Source: Pseudomonadota bacterium
GTDB taxonomy: Bacteria; Pseudomonadota; Alphaproteobacteria; Acetobacterales; Acetobacteraceae
Length of the DNA: 28,145 bases
Direction of reading: 5' to 3'
Assembly: GCA_021798375.1 (NCBI GenBank)
Contig: JAJZHU010000001.1
Span: 1 to 28,145, forward strand
In this document: positions 14,921-27,255 of the stretch, one piece after another
Numbering within the stretch: the first letter of the stretch is position 1
Layout: each line of letters starts with the position of its first letter
Notes under the pieces: generated by a model
Told to the model about the DNA's origin: nothing
Database searches by the model: none
Seen by the model: the letters and a program-made list of their open reading frames with translations, nothing else
Program-made: the position numbers and the translations under genes

Positions 14921-15613
14921 ATGGCGCACAACAAGCGGCTTGCGGCAGCCTATGCCTCGTTCGACAAAAATAAGGTCTATGCGCTGGCCGAAGCCTTGAC
15001 CCTGGTGAAGGGCAATGCCCGCGCCAAGTTCGATGAAACCGTCGAAATCTCGATGAATTTGGGCATCGACCCGCGTCACGCCGACCAGATGGTCCGTGGC
15101 CTGGTGAGCCTGCCGAACGGCACCGGCAAGACCGTGCGCGTGGGCGTGTTCGCCCGTGGCGCCAAAGCCGACGAAGCCCGTGCCGCCGGCGCGGACGTGG
15201 TTGGCGCCGAAGAACTGGCCGAGGCGATTCAAGGCGGGCAGATCGAGTTCGATCGCTGCATCGCGACCCCGGACATGATGGCCTTGGTCGGTCGTTTGGG
15301 TAAGATCCTCGGTCCGCGCGGCCTGATGCCGAACCCGAAACTGGGCACCGTGACGATGGATGTTAAGGGCGCCGTTACGGCGGCCAAATCCGGTCAGGTT
15401 GAATTCCGCGCCGAAAAGGCCGGGGTGATCCACGCCGGCGTGGGCAAGGCGAGCTTTGGCGACGATGCGCTGTTGGAAAACATCCGCTCCTTTGTCGACG
15501 CCATCCAAAAGGCCAAGCCGACCGGCGCCAAGGGCACCTACGTTCAAAAAGTGTCGCTTGGTTCCTCGATGGGACCTGGTGTGCGCGTGGACGTAAGCTC
15601 GCTCGCCGGCTAA
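14921..15613 (+). CDS. rplA: 50S ribosomal protein L1
   Basis: L1 forms the mobile L1 stalk that releases E-site tRNA and represses its own operon in E. coli. The 230-residue product starts MAHNKRLAAAYASFDKNKVY. The L1 signature KILGPRGLMPNPKLGTVT is near residues 127-144. Two bases separate it from rplK, so coupling is likely. Length is standard. Confidence 0.98.
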   Translation: MAHNKRLAAAYASFDKNKVYALAEALTLVKGNARAKFDETVEISMNLGIDPRHADQMVRGLVSLPNGTGKTVRVGVFARGAKADEARAAGADVVGAEELAEAIQGGQIEFDRCIATPDMMALVGRLGKILGPRGLMPNPKLGTVTMDVKGAVTAAKSGQVEFRAEKAGVIHAGVGKASFGDDALLENIRSFVDAIQKAKPTGAKGTYVQKVSLGSSMGPGVRVDVSSLAG

Positions 15614-15910
15614 CAGAATTCTTGCGCGGGTTTTCCCGCGCAAGGGCAGGGGATCGCGTGCGACCCCCGATACCTGTCCGAGACCGCTCGCAGCCGCGCA
15701 CTTGTTCGCAAGTCCGGCTTTAATGGAGGCAACTCCGCGCGCGAAAGACGGGAAAGCCGGGCAATCCTTTTCTTGGGATTGGTTTTCGGTGGTTCCGGCT
15801 GATGGACAGGCGAACCGGGATCGAGGCGTTCGCACCAAGGTGGGACGGCTTGATCTCATGGGCAACCCGGCCGAATGCGTTCTGCGCATTTGGTCAATAG
15901 GAGACGGTAA
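15614..15910 (+). promoter_or_regulatory. rplJ leader with strong RNA hairpins
   Basis: This 297-base gap has no convincing gene. It holds a perfect 10-pair hairpin at 15621-15644 (CTTGCGCGGG / CCCGCGCAAG around TTTT), with no T-run after it. A GGGG/CCCC stem follows at about 15650-15668. A UUCG-capped stem at 15700-15713 (ACTTG / CAAGT) is extended by GCCG/CGGC (15693-15718). UUCG loops are very stable. In E. coli the L10-L12 complex binds this leader to repress rplJL translation, and the position and length fit that role. I did not identify the L10 kink-turn itself. Confidence 0.55.
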
Positions 15911-16429
15911 GTGGACCGCACGGAAAAGCGAGAATTCGTTGCCTCGCTCGCCCAGGTGTTCGCGAGTACGTCCATGGTTGTCGTCAGCCGCAATGATGGC
16001 ATGACGGTCGATCAGGTGACGAAACTTCGCGTTCAAATGCGCGCAGCAGGTGCGACTTTCAAGGTCGCTAAAAACCGGCTGGCCCTCATCGCCCTGGATG
16101 GGACCCGATTCGAAGGCATCAAGCCCCTGCTGAAGGGACCGACCGCGCTTGCGTGGGCGGCCGACCCTGTGGTGGTGGCCAAGGTTGCCGTCGAGTTCGC
16201 CAAGACTTGCGACAAGTTTGTTGTGCTCGGTGGAGCGCTTGGAACTCAGACACTCACTGTGGATGGGATCAAGGCACTCGCAGCACTGCCGTCGCTCAAT
16301 ACGCTGCGTGCTGGCTTTGTGGGGCTGCTTCAAACCCCCGCAACCAGAATCGCGGGTGTGTTGGCGGCGCCGGCAGGACAACTTGCGCGCGTCTTAGGGG
16401 CCTACGCCAACAAGGACGAGGCGGCCTGA
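15911..16429 (+). CDS. rplJ: 50S ribosomal protein L10 (GTG start)
   Basis: L10 anchors the L7/L12 dimers to form the ribosomal stalk. The GTG at 15911 has AGGAG 7 bases upstream and gives 172 residues starting (M)DRTEKREFVASLAQVFASTS. The N-terminal domain includes KVAKNRLALIALDGTRFEGI. The C-terminal helix that binds L12 dimers ends ARVLGAYANKDEAA. Size is typical of alphaproteobacteria. A GTG start downstream of a long leader suits translational control by L10-L12. Confidence 0.97.
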   Translation: MDRTEKREFVASLAQVFASTSMVVVSRNDGMTVDQVTKLRVQMRAAGATFKVAKNRLALIALDGTRFEGIKPLLKGPTALAWAADPVVVAKVAVEFAKTCDKFVVLGGALGTQTLTVDGIKALAALPSLNTLRAGFVGLLQTPATRIAGVLAAPAGQLARVLGAYANKDEAA

Positions 16430-16526
16430 CCGATTTTCGGCAGCATTGTTGAACGCAAATCACCCATTCGCCGTTGCGATGGGGGCTTGCATGGAACCGA
16501 TACGAGACTAATCTAGGAGACTACAA

Positions 16527-16901
16527 ATGTCTAAATTGCAAAAGCTGGTGGACGAACTCTCCACCTTGACCGTTTTGGAAGCCGCCGAGCTTTCAAAGAT
16601 GCTCGAAGCGCATTGGGGCGTAAGCGCCGCTGCGCCCGTGGCTGCTGCTGCCGCGGCTCCTGCCGCTGCTGCCGCACCGGTTGAAGAACAAACCGAATTC
16701 ACCGTGACTCTGACCGCCGCTGGCGAGAAGAAGATCAACGTGATCAAGGAAATCCGCACCATCACCGGCCTGGGCTTGAAAGAAGCCAAGGATCTGGTTG
16801 AAGGCGCGCCGAAGGTGGTCAAGGAAGCCGCGTCGAAAGACGAAGCCGCCAAGATCAAGAAGGTCCTCGAAGAAAACGGGGCGACCGTCGAAGTCAAGTA
16901 A
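16527..16901 (+). CDS. rplL: 50S ribosomal protein L7/L12
   Basis: L7/L12 is the multi-copy stalk protein that recruits and activates translational GTPases. The 124-residue product has the N-terminal dimerisation helices (MSKLQKLVDELSTLTVLEAA), an Ala/Pro hinge at about 34-51, and the globular C-terminal domain with KINVIKEIRTITGLGLKEAK, the factor-binding face. An AGGAG ribosome-binding site precedes the ATG. It lies 97 bases after rplJ. Confidence 0.98.
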   Translation: MSKLQKLVDELSTLTVLEAAELSKMLEAHWGVSAAAPVAAAAAAPAAAAAPVEEQTEFTVTLTAAGEKKINVIKEIRTITGLGLKEAKDLVEGAPKVVKEAASKDEAAKIKKVLEENGATVEVK

Positions 16902-16907
16902 TCCGGT

Positions 16908-16928
16908 CGCAGCGCTTTGTGCGCTGCG
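16908..16928 (+). terminator. Hairpin after rplL, possible attenuator before rpoB
   Basis: A perfect 8-pair stem (CGCAGCGC / GCGCTGCG, loop TTTGT) begins 6 bases after the rplL stop, in the 204-base rplL-rpoB gap. No clean T-run follows, so termination would be partial at best. In E. coli a partial attenuator and an RNase III site lie in this same gap and set the ribosomal-protein to polymerase ratio; a similar role is inferred here. Confidence 0.5.
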
Positions 16929-17105
16929 GTTCGATTGGGCTAAAGCGCGGGTGGGAGCCAGTGGTTCCTGCCTGCTGCCGCGTCACCAGAGGGTGAAAAC
17001 TCTCGCCGGCGCACGGCGTGCCTACCCTGCGGTTCGGGGGTTACGAGTGCGAACCAAGGCAAATTGCGACAAAACATATTGCGGCGATTGGGGCAGACAT
17101 TGGCA

Positions 17106-20100
17106 ATGAACGCGATCAGCAGGAAATCGTTCACGGGACAGAAGCGCATCCGCAAATCTTTCGGGCGTATCCCCGAAGTGGCGCCGATGCCCAACCTGAT
17201 CGATGTGCAGCGCTCGAGCTATGAAGGTTTCCTGCAAATGCACGTGCGTCCGGACAACCGGACCAATACGGGCCTGCAGGAAGTATTCAAATCGGTGTTT
17301 CCGATCGACGATTTCGCCGGTCGCGGCCGGTTGGAATTCGTCTATTACGAATTGGAAGAACCCAAATACGACGTTGAGGAATGCATTCAGCGCGGCATGA
17401 CCTATGCCGCGCCCCTGAAGGTGATTCTCCGTCTGATCGTTTGGGATCTCGATGAAGACACCGGCGCGAAATCGATCCGCGACATCAAGGAACAGCCGGT
17501 TTACATGGGCGACATGCCGCTCATGACCGACAACGGCACCTTTATCGTCAACGGCACCGAGCGCGTGATCGTAAGCCAGATGCACCGCAGCCCCGGCGTG
17601 TTCTTCGATCACGACAAAGGCAAGACGCACTCCAGCGGTAAATATCTGTTCACCGCCCGGGTGATTCCATACCGTGGTTCATGGCTCGATTTCGAATTCG
17701 ACGCCAAGGATCTGGTCTATGTGCGCATCGATCGCAAGCGCAAGCTGCCGGTCACCACGTTGCTGTATGCGCTGGAAGGTGCCCGCTCGGAAGCATTGCG
17801 CGCGGCGCGCGAAGCCAAGGGCGAAGTGTTCGAGCCGCACGAAGTGCGCGGCATGGATCAAGAAGAAATCCTCGCCTATTTCTATGGTCAGGTCGGCTTT
17901 ACCCGCCGTCCGCAGGGTTGGGCGCGTCCGTTCGACCCCGATGCGTTCCGTGGCATCACGCTGGCCGAGGCTTTGGTCGATGCGCAGACCGGCCTGGTTG
18001 TGGCCGAGGCCGGCGCCAAGCTGAACACCCGCACGGTGAAGAAGATTTCCGAAGTCACCAAGGAAGTGCTGGTCGGCCGCGCCGATTTGCTGGGCCGGTT
18101 CGTCGCCTATGATCTGGTGAACGAAACCACCGGCGAGATTTACGGCGAAGCGGGCGAGGAACTCACCGAAGCGCGTCTGCTGGCACTTGAAGAGGCCGGC
18201 ATCACCGAATTGCCGACGCTGGCGGTGGATCAAAGCACCGGCCCGTGGATCCGCAACACGCTGGCGGTCGATAAGAACACCGGCCGCGACGATGCGTTGA
18301 TCGATGTCTATCGCGTCATGCGCCCCGGCGAGCCGCCGACACCTGAAACCGCCGAAGCCTTGTTCCGCGGCCTGTTCTTCGATGGCGATCGCTATGATCT
18401 GTCATCGGTTGGCCGTGTGAAGATGAACATGCGTTTGAATGTCGATGCCGAAGACACGGTTCGCATTCTGCGCAAGGAAGACGTGCTGCGCACCGTGAAG
18501 ATCCTGGTGGATCTGAAAGACGGCCGCGGCACCATCGACGACATCGACAATCTGGGCAACCGCCGCGTGCGTTCGGTGGGCGAATTGATGGAAAATCAAT
18601 ATCGCCTGGGCCTGCTGCGCATGGAGCGCGCCATCCGCGAGCGCATGGGGTCGGTGGATATCGACACCGTGATGCCGCATGATTTGATCAACGCCAAGCC
18701 GGCGGCGGCGGCAGTGCGCGAATTCTTTGGCTCGTCGCAGTTGTCGCAGTTCATGGATCAGACCAACCCGCTGGCCGAAGTGACGCACAAACGCCGTTTG
18801 TCCGCGCTTGGCCCAGGGGGTCTCACCCGTGAGCGCGCGGGCTTTGAAGTCCGCGACGTGCATCCCACCCATTATGGCCGCATCTGCCCGATCGAAACGC
18901 CGGAAGGTCCGAACATCGGTCTGATCAACTCGCTGGCCACCTACGCCAAGGTGAACAAATACGGCTTCATCGAAACACCCTATCGTCTGGTGAAAGACGG
19001 TCAGGTGCAGGATGGCTGGAAATATCTCTCGGCGATGGAAGAAGAACGTCTGACGGTGGCGCAGGCCGACGCGCCCACCGACAAGGATGGCCGTTTCACC
19101 GAGGAATTGGTGTCGGTGCGCCGTCAGGGCGACTTCCGCCTGGTGAAGCCCACCGACGTGACCGCGGTCGATGTTTCGCCCAAGCAATTGGTCTCGGTCG
19201 CCGCGGCCTTGATCCCGTTCCTGGAAAACGATGACGCCAACCGCGCCTTGATGGGTTCGAACATGCAGCGTCAGGCCGTGCCTTTGGTGCGTTCCGACGC
19301 GCCCCTGGTCGGCACCGGCATGGAAGCCGCCGTGGCCCGGGATTCGGGCGCGACGATCGTGGCCCGCCGTCCTGGCGTGGTCGATCAGATCGACGGTGCG
19401 CGCATCGTGGTGCGGGCAACCGCCGACGATGGCTCGACCAGCGGCGTCGATATCTATCGTTTGCGCAAATATATGCGTTCCAACCAATCGACCTGCATCA
19501 ACCAGCGCCCTCTGGTGCGCGTGGGCGATCAGGTGGCGATCGGCGACATCATTGCCGATGGCCCCTCGACCGATCTGGGCGAATTGGCATTGGGCCGCAA
19601 CGTGCTCGTCGCCTTCATGCCCTGGAATGGTTATAACTTTGAAGATTCGATCCTGATCAGCGAACGCATCGCCCGCGATGACGTGTTCACCTCGATCCAT
19701 ATCGAAGAATTCGAAGTGATGGCCCGCGACACCAAATTGGGCCAGGAAGAAATCACCCGCGACATTCCCAACGTGGGCGAAGAGGCACTGCGCAATCTCG
19801 ACGAGGCCGGCATTGTTTATGTCGGCGCCGAAGTGAATCCGGGCGACATTCTGATCGGCAAGGTCACGCCGAAGGGCGAAAGCCCGATGACGCCGGAAGA
19901 AAAGCTGCTGCGCGCCATCTTTGGCGAAAAAGCCAGCGACGTGCGCGATACCTCGCTGAAACTGCCGCCCGGCGTTTCCGGCACCATCGTCGATGTGCGC
20001 GTGTTCAGCCGCCGTGGCGTGGACAAAGACGAACGTGCGATGGCGATCGAGCGCTCGGAAATCGAACGTCTGGCCAAGGATCGCGACGACGAGCGGGCGA

Positions 20101-21281
20101 TTCAGGAACGTTCGTTCCTCAACCGTCTGCGCGAAAAGCTGCTGAACCAACGTGCTGCCGCCGGTTTCCGCGGCATCAAGGCCGGCACCGAGCTTACCGA
20201 CGAAGTATTGGCCGAGCATCCGCGCGGTGCGTGGCGCAATATCGTGCTGCAAGACGATGCGTTGATGCTGGAAATCGAAACCCTGCGCCGGGAATATGAT
20301 GTCGCGGTGGCCAAGATTCAGGCCCGCTTCGACAGCAAGGTCGAAAAGCTTCAGCGCGGCGACGAATTGCCCCCTGGCGTGATGAAGATGGTCAAAGTGT
20401 TCGTGGCGGTGAAGCGCAAGCTGCAACCGGGCGACAAGATGGCCGGGCGTCATGGCAACAAGGGTGTCGTTTCGCGCGTGGTGCCGGTGGAAGACATGCC
20501 GTTCCTCGACGATGGCACGTCGGTCGATATCGTGCTGAACCCACTCGGCGTGCCATCGCGCATGAACGTGGGGCAGATCCTGGAGACCCATCTGGGTTGG
20601 GCCTGCGCCAGCATCGGCAAGCAAGTCGGCGCGTTGGTGGATGATTACACCCGCAGCGGCGAGCATCGCCAGGAGTTGGTGGATCGTCTGCATGAAATCT
20701 ATGGCGACGAAGTATTCCAAGACCAGATCGCCGATATGACCAACGATCAGTTGATCGAACTGTCGAACAACCTGCGCAAGGGCATTCCCATCGCCACGCC
20801 AGTGTTCGACGGCGCGCGCATGGCGGATATCGAAGGCATGTTGACCCGGGCGGGCCTGGATACTTCGGGCCAGGTTGTGCTGACCGACGGCCGCACCGGC
20901 GAGCCGTTTGAACGCAAGGTGACGGTGGGCATTATTTACATGCTCAAGCTGCATCACCTGGTCGATGACAAGATCCATGCACGTTCGATCGGGCCATACA
21001 GCCTGGTCACCCAGCAACCGTTGGGCGGCAAGGCGCAGTTCGGTGGTCAGCGCTTTGGTGAAATGGAAGTGTGGGCGCTCGAGGCTTACGGCGCCGCCTA
21101 CACGTTGCAAGAAATGCTCACCGTCAAATCGGATGACGTTTCGGGCCGCACCAAGGTCTATGAGGCGATCGTGCGCGAGCAGGATAGTTTCGATGCCGGC
21201 ATCCCCGAAAGCTTCAACGTTCTGGTGAAAGAACTGAAGTCGCTCGGGCTCAATGTCGATCTCGATAATCAGGCCGCATGA
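17106..21281 (+). CDS. rpoB: DNA-directed RNA polymerase subunit beta
   Basis: The beta subunit forms one pincer and part of the active site of RNA polymerase. From the ATG at 17106 the product is 1391 residues (MNAISRKSFTGQKRIRKSFG), a usual alphaproteobacterial size; an upstream TTG at 17064 is rejected as non-homologous. Rifampicin cluster I starts FFGSSQLSQFMDQ at residue 540; D551, H561 and S566 (equivalent to E. coli D516, H526 and S531) are wild type, so resistance by these sites is not predicted. GDKMAGRHGNKGVV carries the active-site lysines K1111 and K1119. The C-terminus has the YGAAYTLQEMLTVKSDDV region that interlocks with beta'. Confidence 0.99.
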   Translation: MNAISRKSFTGQKRIRKSFGRIPEVAPMPNLIDVQRSSYEGFLQMHVRPDNRTNTGLQEVFKSVFPIDDFAGRGRLEFVYYELEEPKYDVEECIQRGMTYAAPLKVILRLIVWDLDEDTGAKSIRDIKEQPVYMGDMPLMTDNGTFIVNGTERVIVSQMHRSPGVFFDHDKGKTHSSGKYLFTARVIPYRGSWLDFEFDAKDLVYVRIDRKRKLPVTTLLYALEGARSEALRAAREAKGEVFEPHEVRGMDQEEILAYFYGQVGFTRRPQGWARPFDPDAFRGITLAEALVDAQTGLVVAEAGAKLNTRTVKKISEVTKEVLVGRADLLGRFVAYDLVNETTGEIYGEAGEELTEARLLALEEAGITELPTLAVDQSTGPWIRNTLAVDKNTGRDDALIDVYRVMRPGEPPTPETAEALFRGLFFDGDRYDLSSVGRVKMNMRLNVDAEDTVRILRKEDVLRTVKILVDLKDGRGTIDDIDNLGNRRVRSVGELMENQYRLGLLRMERAIRERMGSVDIDTVMPHDLINAKPAAAAVREFFGSSQLSQFMDQTNPLAEVTHKRRLSALGPGGLTRERAGFEVRDVHPTHYGRICPIETPEGPNIGLINSLATYAKVNKYGFIETPYRLVKDGQVQDGWKYLSAMEEERLTVAQADAPTDKDGRFTEELVSVRRQGDFRLVKPTDVTAVDVSPKQLVSVAAALIPFLENDDANRALMGSNMQRQAVPLVRSDAPLVGTGMEAAVARDSGATIVARRPGVVDQIDGARIVVRATADDGSTSGVDIYRLRKYMRSNQSTCINQRPLVRVGDQVAIGDIIADGPSTDLGELALGRNVLVAFMPWNGYNFEDSILISERIARDDVFTSIHIEEFEVMARDTKLGQEEITRDIPNVGEEALRNLDEAGIVYVGAEVNPGDILIGKVTPKGESPMTPEEKLLRAIFGEKASDVRDTSLKLPPGVSGTIVDVRVFSRRGVDKDERAMAIERSEIERLAKDRDDERAIQERSFLNRLREKLLNQRAAAGFRGIKAGTELTDEVLAEHPRGAWRNIVLQDDALMLEIETLRREYDVAVAKIQARFDSKVEKLQRGDELPPGVMKMVKVFVAVKRKLQPGDKMAGRHGNKGVVSRVVPVEDMPFLDDGTSVDIVLNPLGVPSRMNVGQILETHLGWACASIGKQVGALVDDYTRSGEHRQELVDRLHEIYGDEVFQDQIADMTNDQLIELSNNLRKGIPIATPVFDGARMADIEGMLTRAGLDTSGQVVLTDGRTGEPFERKVTVGIIYMLKLHHLVDDKIHARSIGPYSLVTQQPLGGKAQFGGQRFGEMEVWALEAYGAAYTLQEMLTVKSDDVSGRTKVYEAIVREQDSFDAGIPESFNVLVKELKSLGLNVDLDNQAA

Positions 21282-21351
21282 TTTTGTCCCTTATGATTTC
21301 GGCCAGCACCTTGCTTTTGTTGATTAAAAGCGTTCCCGGAGACTTCCGCGC

Positions 21352-25521
<4,170 letters not shown>

Positions 25522-25533
25522 GACGAAGGCGAG

Positions 25534-25572
25534 GAAGGGTTAGAAGCCCTTCTTTTTCTGAAGAAAAAGAAG
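25534..25572. repeat. A/T-rich palindrome and overlapping hairpin after rpoC
   Basis: A perfect palindrome of two 11-base arms (CTTCTTTTTCT / AGAAAAAGAAG, 2-base centre) occupies 25549-25572. It overlaps a second hairpin, GAAGGG / CCCTTC, at 25534-25552. Very similar purine/pyrimidine hairpins followed by GCAAAAAG recur between genes in Acetobacteraceae genomes, from memory, so this may be a dispersed repeat as well as an RNA 3' structure. Confidence 0.55.
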
Positions 25573-25573
25573 C

Positions 25574-25624
25574 AAAAAGACCTTGTTCGCTTTGGTGTGC
25601 GCCAAAGCGGGCAGGGTCTTTTTT
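25574..25624 (+). terminator. Intrinsic terminator of the rplK-rpoC operon
   Basis: A perfect 8-pair core (CGCTTTGG at 25588-25595, CCAAAGCG at 25602-25609, loop TGTGCG) is extended by outer arms AAAAAGACC / GGTCTTTTT and ends in a run of six T at 25619-25624. The leading A-run pairs with the T-run, so it could also work in the opposite direction for the convergent Cache gene. Confidence 0.9.
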
Positions 25625-25831
25625 GCGTTTGTCGCGGAAGAAATTCAACATCCGGCTTAATCACGCATGGTGGACTTGATACAGCGCGAGGAAACGAAAC
25701 GAACGGGCGTTTATTTTCTTGCCGGACCTGATCCGGATGGGGGGATGCAAGGCGAGCCGTAGCTTCCGTTACGATGATCTCGGGGCAACACCGCTCAAAT
25801 TGGGAACATGTCCATCAACGGTGCAGATGTG
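25625..25831. other. Convergent intergenic region, no gene seen
   Basis: Between the rpoC terminator and the minus-strand Cache gene there is no open frame with a ribosome-binding site and domain. One small hairpin (CCGGA / TCCGG, 5-base loop) lies at 25732-25746. It lacks a T-run in either direction. Short open frames here are not recognisable. Confidence 0.4.
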
Positions 25832-26590
25832 TCACCATCTCAGCACGTATACCCAGCGGGTCACCGGCGATTTCTTAAAAATTGCTGTTCTTTGTGCACC
25901 CTGAAACTCATAGCGGACCATGCCTTCGGGTTTGGCAAGCATCTCCGCCACCGCTTGGGCCAGCGTCTTGCTGCCCAACCGCTCTGCAAATTCGAACGAT
26001 AATTTTGGATCGCGGTGGAGCGCGATCTGGCCGTGTTCATCGAGGGCGTAAAATATCACTTGCCTGGGGAATGCGATCTTGTCGTCTATAAGCGTGGCCA
26101 CCCTCTCCATCGCGATCGAGACACCGACCGCGCCGATGACACGTCCACCGGCATAAATGGGAACGGCGATAATGGTGGATCGCTTACCCGTAGCCTTGCT
26201 GATCACCAGATCACCCGCCACCTCATGGCCAGCCATCAACCCCGGGAAATAACCACGATCGCCGAGGTTCTGGCTCATCCGTCCGGCATCGACTGTGAAA
26301 TATGAACCATCCGGCCGCACGAACCATACCGCCGCACTGGTGGGAGTGTCTTTCGCAAATACCGCCAGCGGCCCTTTGATGCGATCCCAATCACCTGATG
26401 CGGCGTTGTCGCTGGCGGCCACAATCCGCAGCCCATCACGGGCGTGTTCGAGCTGTTGGTCAACCAACGCCATATAGGCGTTCAACCCCACCCTGGGACT
26501 GAGCATCATCCCAGAATCCGCCGCGAGCGCGCCGGGAACGACGGCGAAAAACCCGAGAAAAAACAAGCGATAGACGAGCTTGGTAAGCAT
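25832..26590 (-). CDS. Secreted Cache-domain sensor-like protein without output domain
   Basis: From the ATG at 26590, preceded by GAGGTG, the product is 252 residues. Residues 1-23 are a signal peptide (MLTKLVYRLFFLGFFAVVPG, cleavage after ALA), so it is probably periplasmic. The rest resembles a Cache/PDC ligand-binding domain: AAVWFVRPDGSYFTVDAGRM (about 87-105), LGDRGYFPGLMAGHEVAGDL (109-128) and STIIAVPIYAGGRVIGAVGV (138-157), all typical of Cache modules in chemoreceptors and kinases. It ends at VYVLRW with no second membrane helix and no kinase, methyl-accepting or cyclase domain. The ligand is unknown. It may partner a membrane sensor encoded elsewhere or act as a binding protein. It shares its strand with the cupin upstream. 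Confidence 0.7.
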   Translation of the reverse strand: MLTKLVYRLFFLGFFAVVPGALAADSGMMLSPRVGLNAYMALVDQQLEHARDGLRIVAASDNAASGDWDRIKGPLAVFAKDTPTSAAVWFVRPDGSYFTVDAGRMSQNLGDRGYFPGLMAGHEVAGDLVISKATGKRSTIIAVPIYAGGRVIGAVGVSIAMERVATLIDDKIAFPRQVIFYALDEHGQIALHRDPKLSFEFAERLGSKTLAQAVAEMLAKPEGMVRYEFQGAQRTAIFKKSPVTRWVYVLRW

Positions 26591-26682
26591 GGAACACCTC
26601 ACACCCACAGCGCGCTGCTTCACCAGAACAGAGCGCCGTGCCAAATTGCGATATCTTGACAACAAGCGGCAGAACAAGCGAA

Positions 26683-26765
26683 GCCGCCGGCTGATCCCTA
26701 ACTCCAATCGACCAGGCCAGGCTTTTTATAGCTGACAATACAGAGGCAGAATTGGAACCGGCGGC
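26683..26765. repeat. Long inverted repeat between cupin and Cache genes
   Basis: Perfect 8-base arms (GCCGCCGG at 26683-26690, CCGGCGGC at 26758-26765) enclose a second perfect 6-base pair (TCCAAT at 26703-26708, ATTGGA at 26751-26756). The structure begins one base after the cupin stop in the minus direction. The left arm can instead pair with GCGGC at 26666-26670, giving a competing hairpin. It could be a processing signal, a weak attenuator, or a small mobile-element-like repeat. Confidence 0.45.
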
Positions 26766-26766
26766 G

Positions 26767-27183
26767 TCAATTCGCGGGCAACGCCAACGGGCTATTCTGC
26801 TCGATCACCCAGGTTACAATCAACTTTAGCCCTTTGGCACCGCTTTGCACCCCATGCACAACGCCGGCCGGCAATTTGTAAGACTGCCCAACTTCCAACT
26901 TCAGCGGCGGCTGGCCGTCAACGAGAATGCTTCCGCTGCCTTGAATTACATATCCGGCCTCGGGGCCGGAGTGGCTATGGCGGTCGCCGATGTCATTCGG
27001 CGCAAACTGTGCCATCACCATCACGAGTTCGTAATTGCTGTGCGGTACTTTGATGGTCTGCAGAACTGTGCGGTTAATGGGATGCGTCCCAGGGATGGTC
27101 CCCGGCTGTTGCGCCCAAACGGGACCCGCAGACAACGCGCCGAGAGCGAGAACGGCAACGCAAGTCACGGCCAATGTTCGCAT
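26767..27183 (-). CDS. Secreted cupin-domain protein, probably metal-binding
   Basis: The 138-residue product has a signal peptide (MRTLAVTCVAVLALGALSAG, likely cut after VWA at residue 24) and a single cupin fold. Cupin motif 1 is GDRHSHSGPEAGYVIQG with likely metal ligands H69, H71 and E75. Motif 2 is GQSYKLPAGVVHGV with H110 as fourth ligand. The full ligand set suggests an active metal site, but the substrate is not evident; small cupins of this kind include dioxygenases, isomerases and binding proteins. GGGAG precedes the ATG. The promoter carries a perfect FNR-type box, suggesting control by oxygen or a related signal. Confidence 0.8.
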   Translation of the reverse strand: MRTLAVTCVAVLALGALSAGPVWAQQPGTIPGTHPINRTVLQTIKVPHSNYELVMVMAQFAPNDIGDRHSHSGPEAGYVIQGSGSILVDGQPPLKLEVGQSYKLPAGVVHGVQSGAKGLKLIVTWVIEQNSPLALPAN

Positions 27184-27213
27184 GACTCACTCCCAAGGAT
27201 TTTACGAACTCGC

Positions 27214-27255
27214 ATTAGATGGCGAATAAATCATTAATCTGTTGATATGAATCAA
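27214..27255 (-). promoter_or_regulatory. FNR/FixK-type box and -10 element for the cupin gene
   Basis: TTGAT-ATGA-ATCAA at 27242-27255 is a perfect match to the FNR consensus TTGAT-N4-ATCAA. On the minus strand TCTAAT (27219-27214) matches the -10 consensus in 5 of 6 positions. With the transcript start at about 27207 the box centre falls at -41.5, the class II activation position. The leader would then be about 24 bases, containing the GGGAG ribosome-binding site. No good -35 is needed in such promoters and none is seen. Confidence 0.7.

Noticed and set aside
15621..15644. Intrinsic terminator after rplA
   Set aside because: The stem is perfect, but no T-run follows, and rplJ-rpoC would then need a separate promoter. 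A leader or processing structure fits better.
14714..16381. A 555-codon antisense frame across rplK, rplA and rplJ
   Set aside because: It crosses three well-supported genes and their leader, and its translation shows no family features.
18720..18830. Possible rifampicin-resistance substitution in RpoB cluster I
   Set aside because: The key positions equivalent to D516, H526 and S531 are wild type. The N-to-T difference after the DQ is, as far as I recall, common in alphaproteobacteria.
18402..21110. A 902-codon open frame antisense to rpoB
   Set aside because: It mirrors the rpoB codon pattern in a GC-rich genome, has no ribosome-binding site or recognisable domain, and lies wholly opposite an essential gene.
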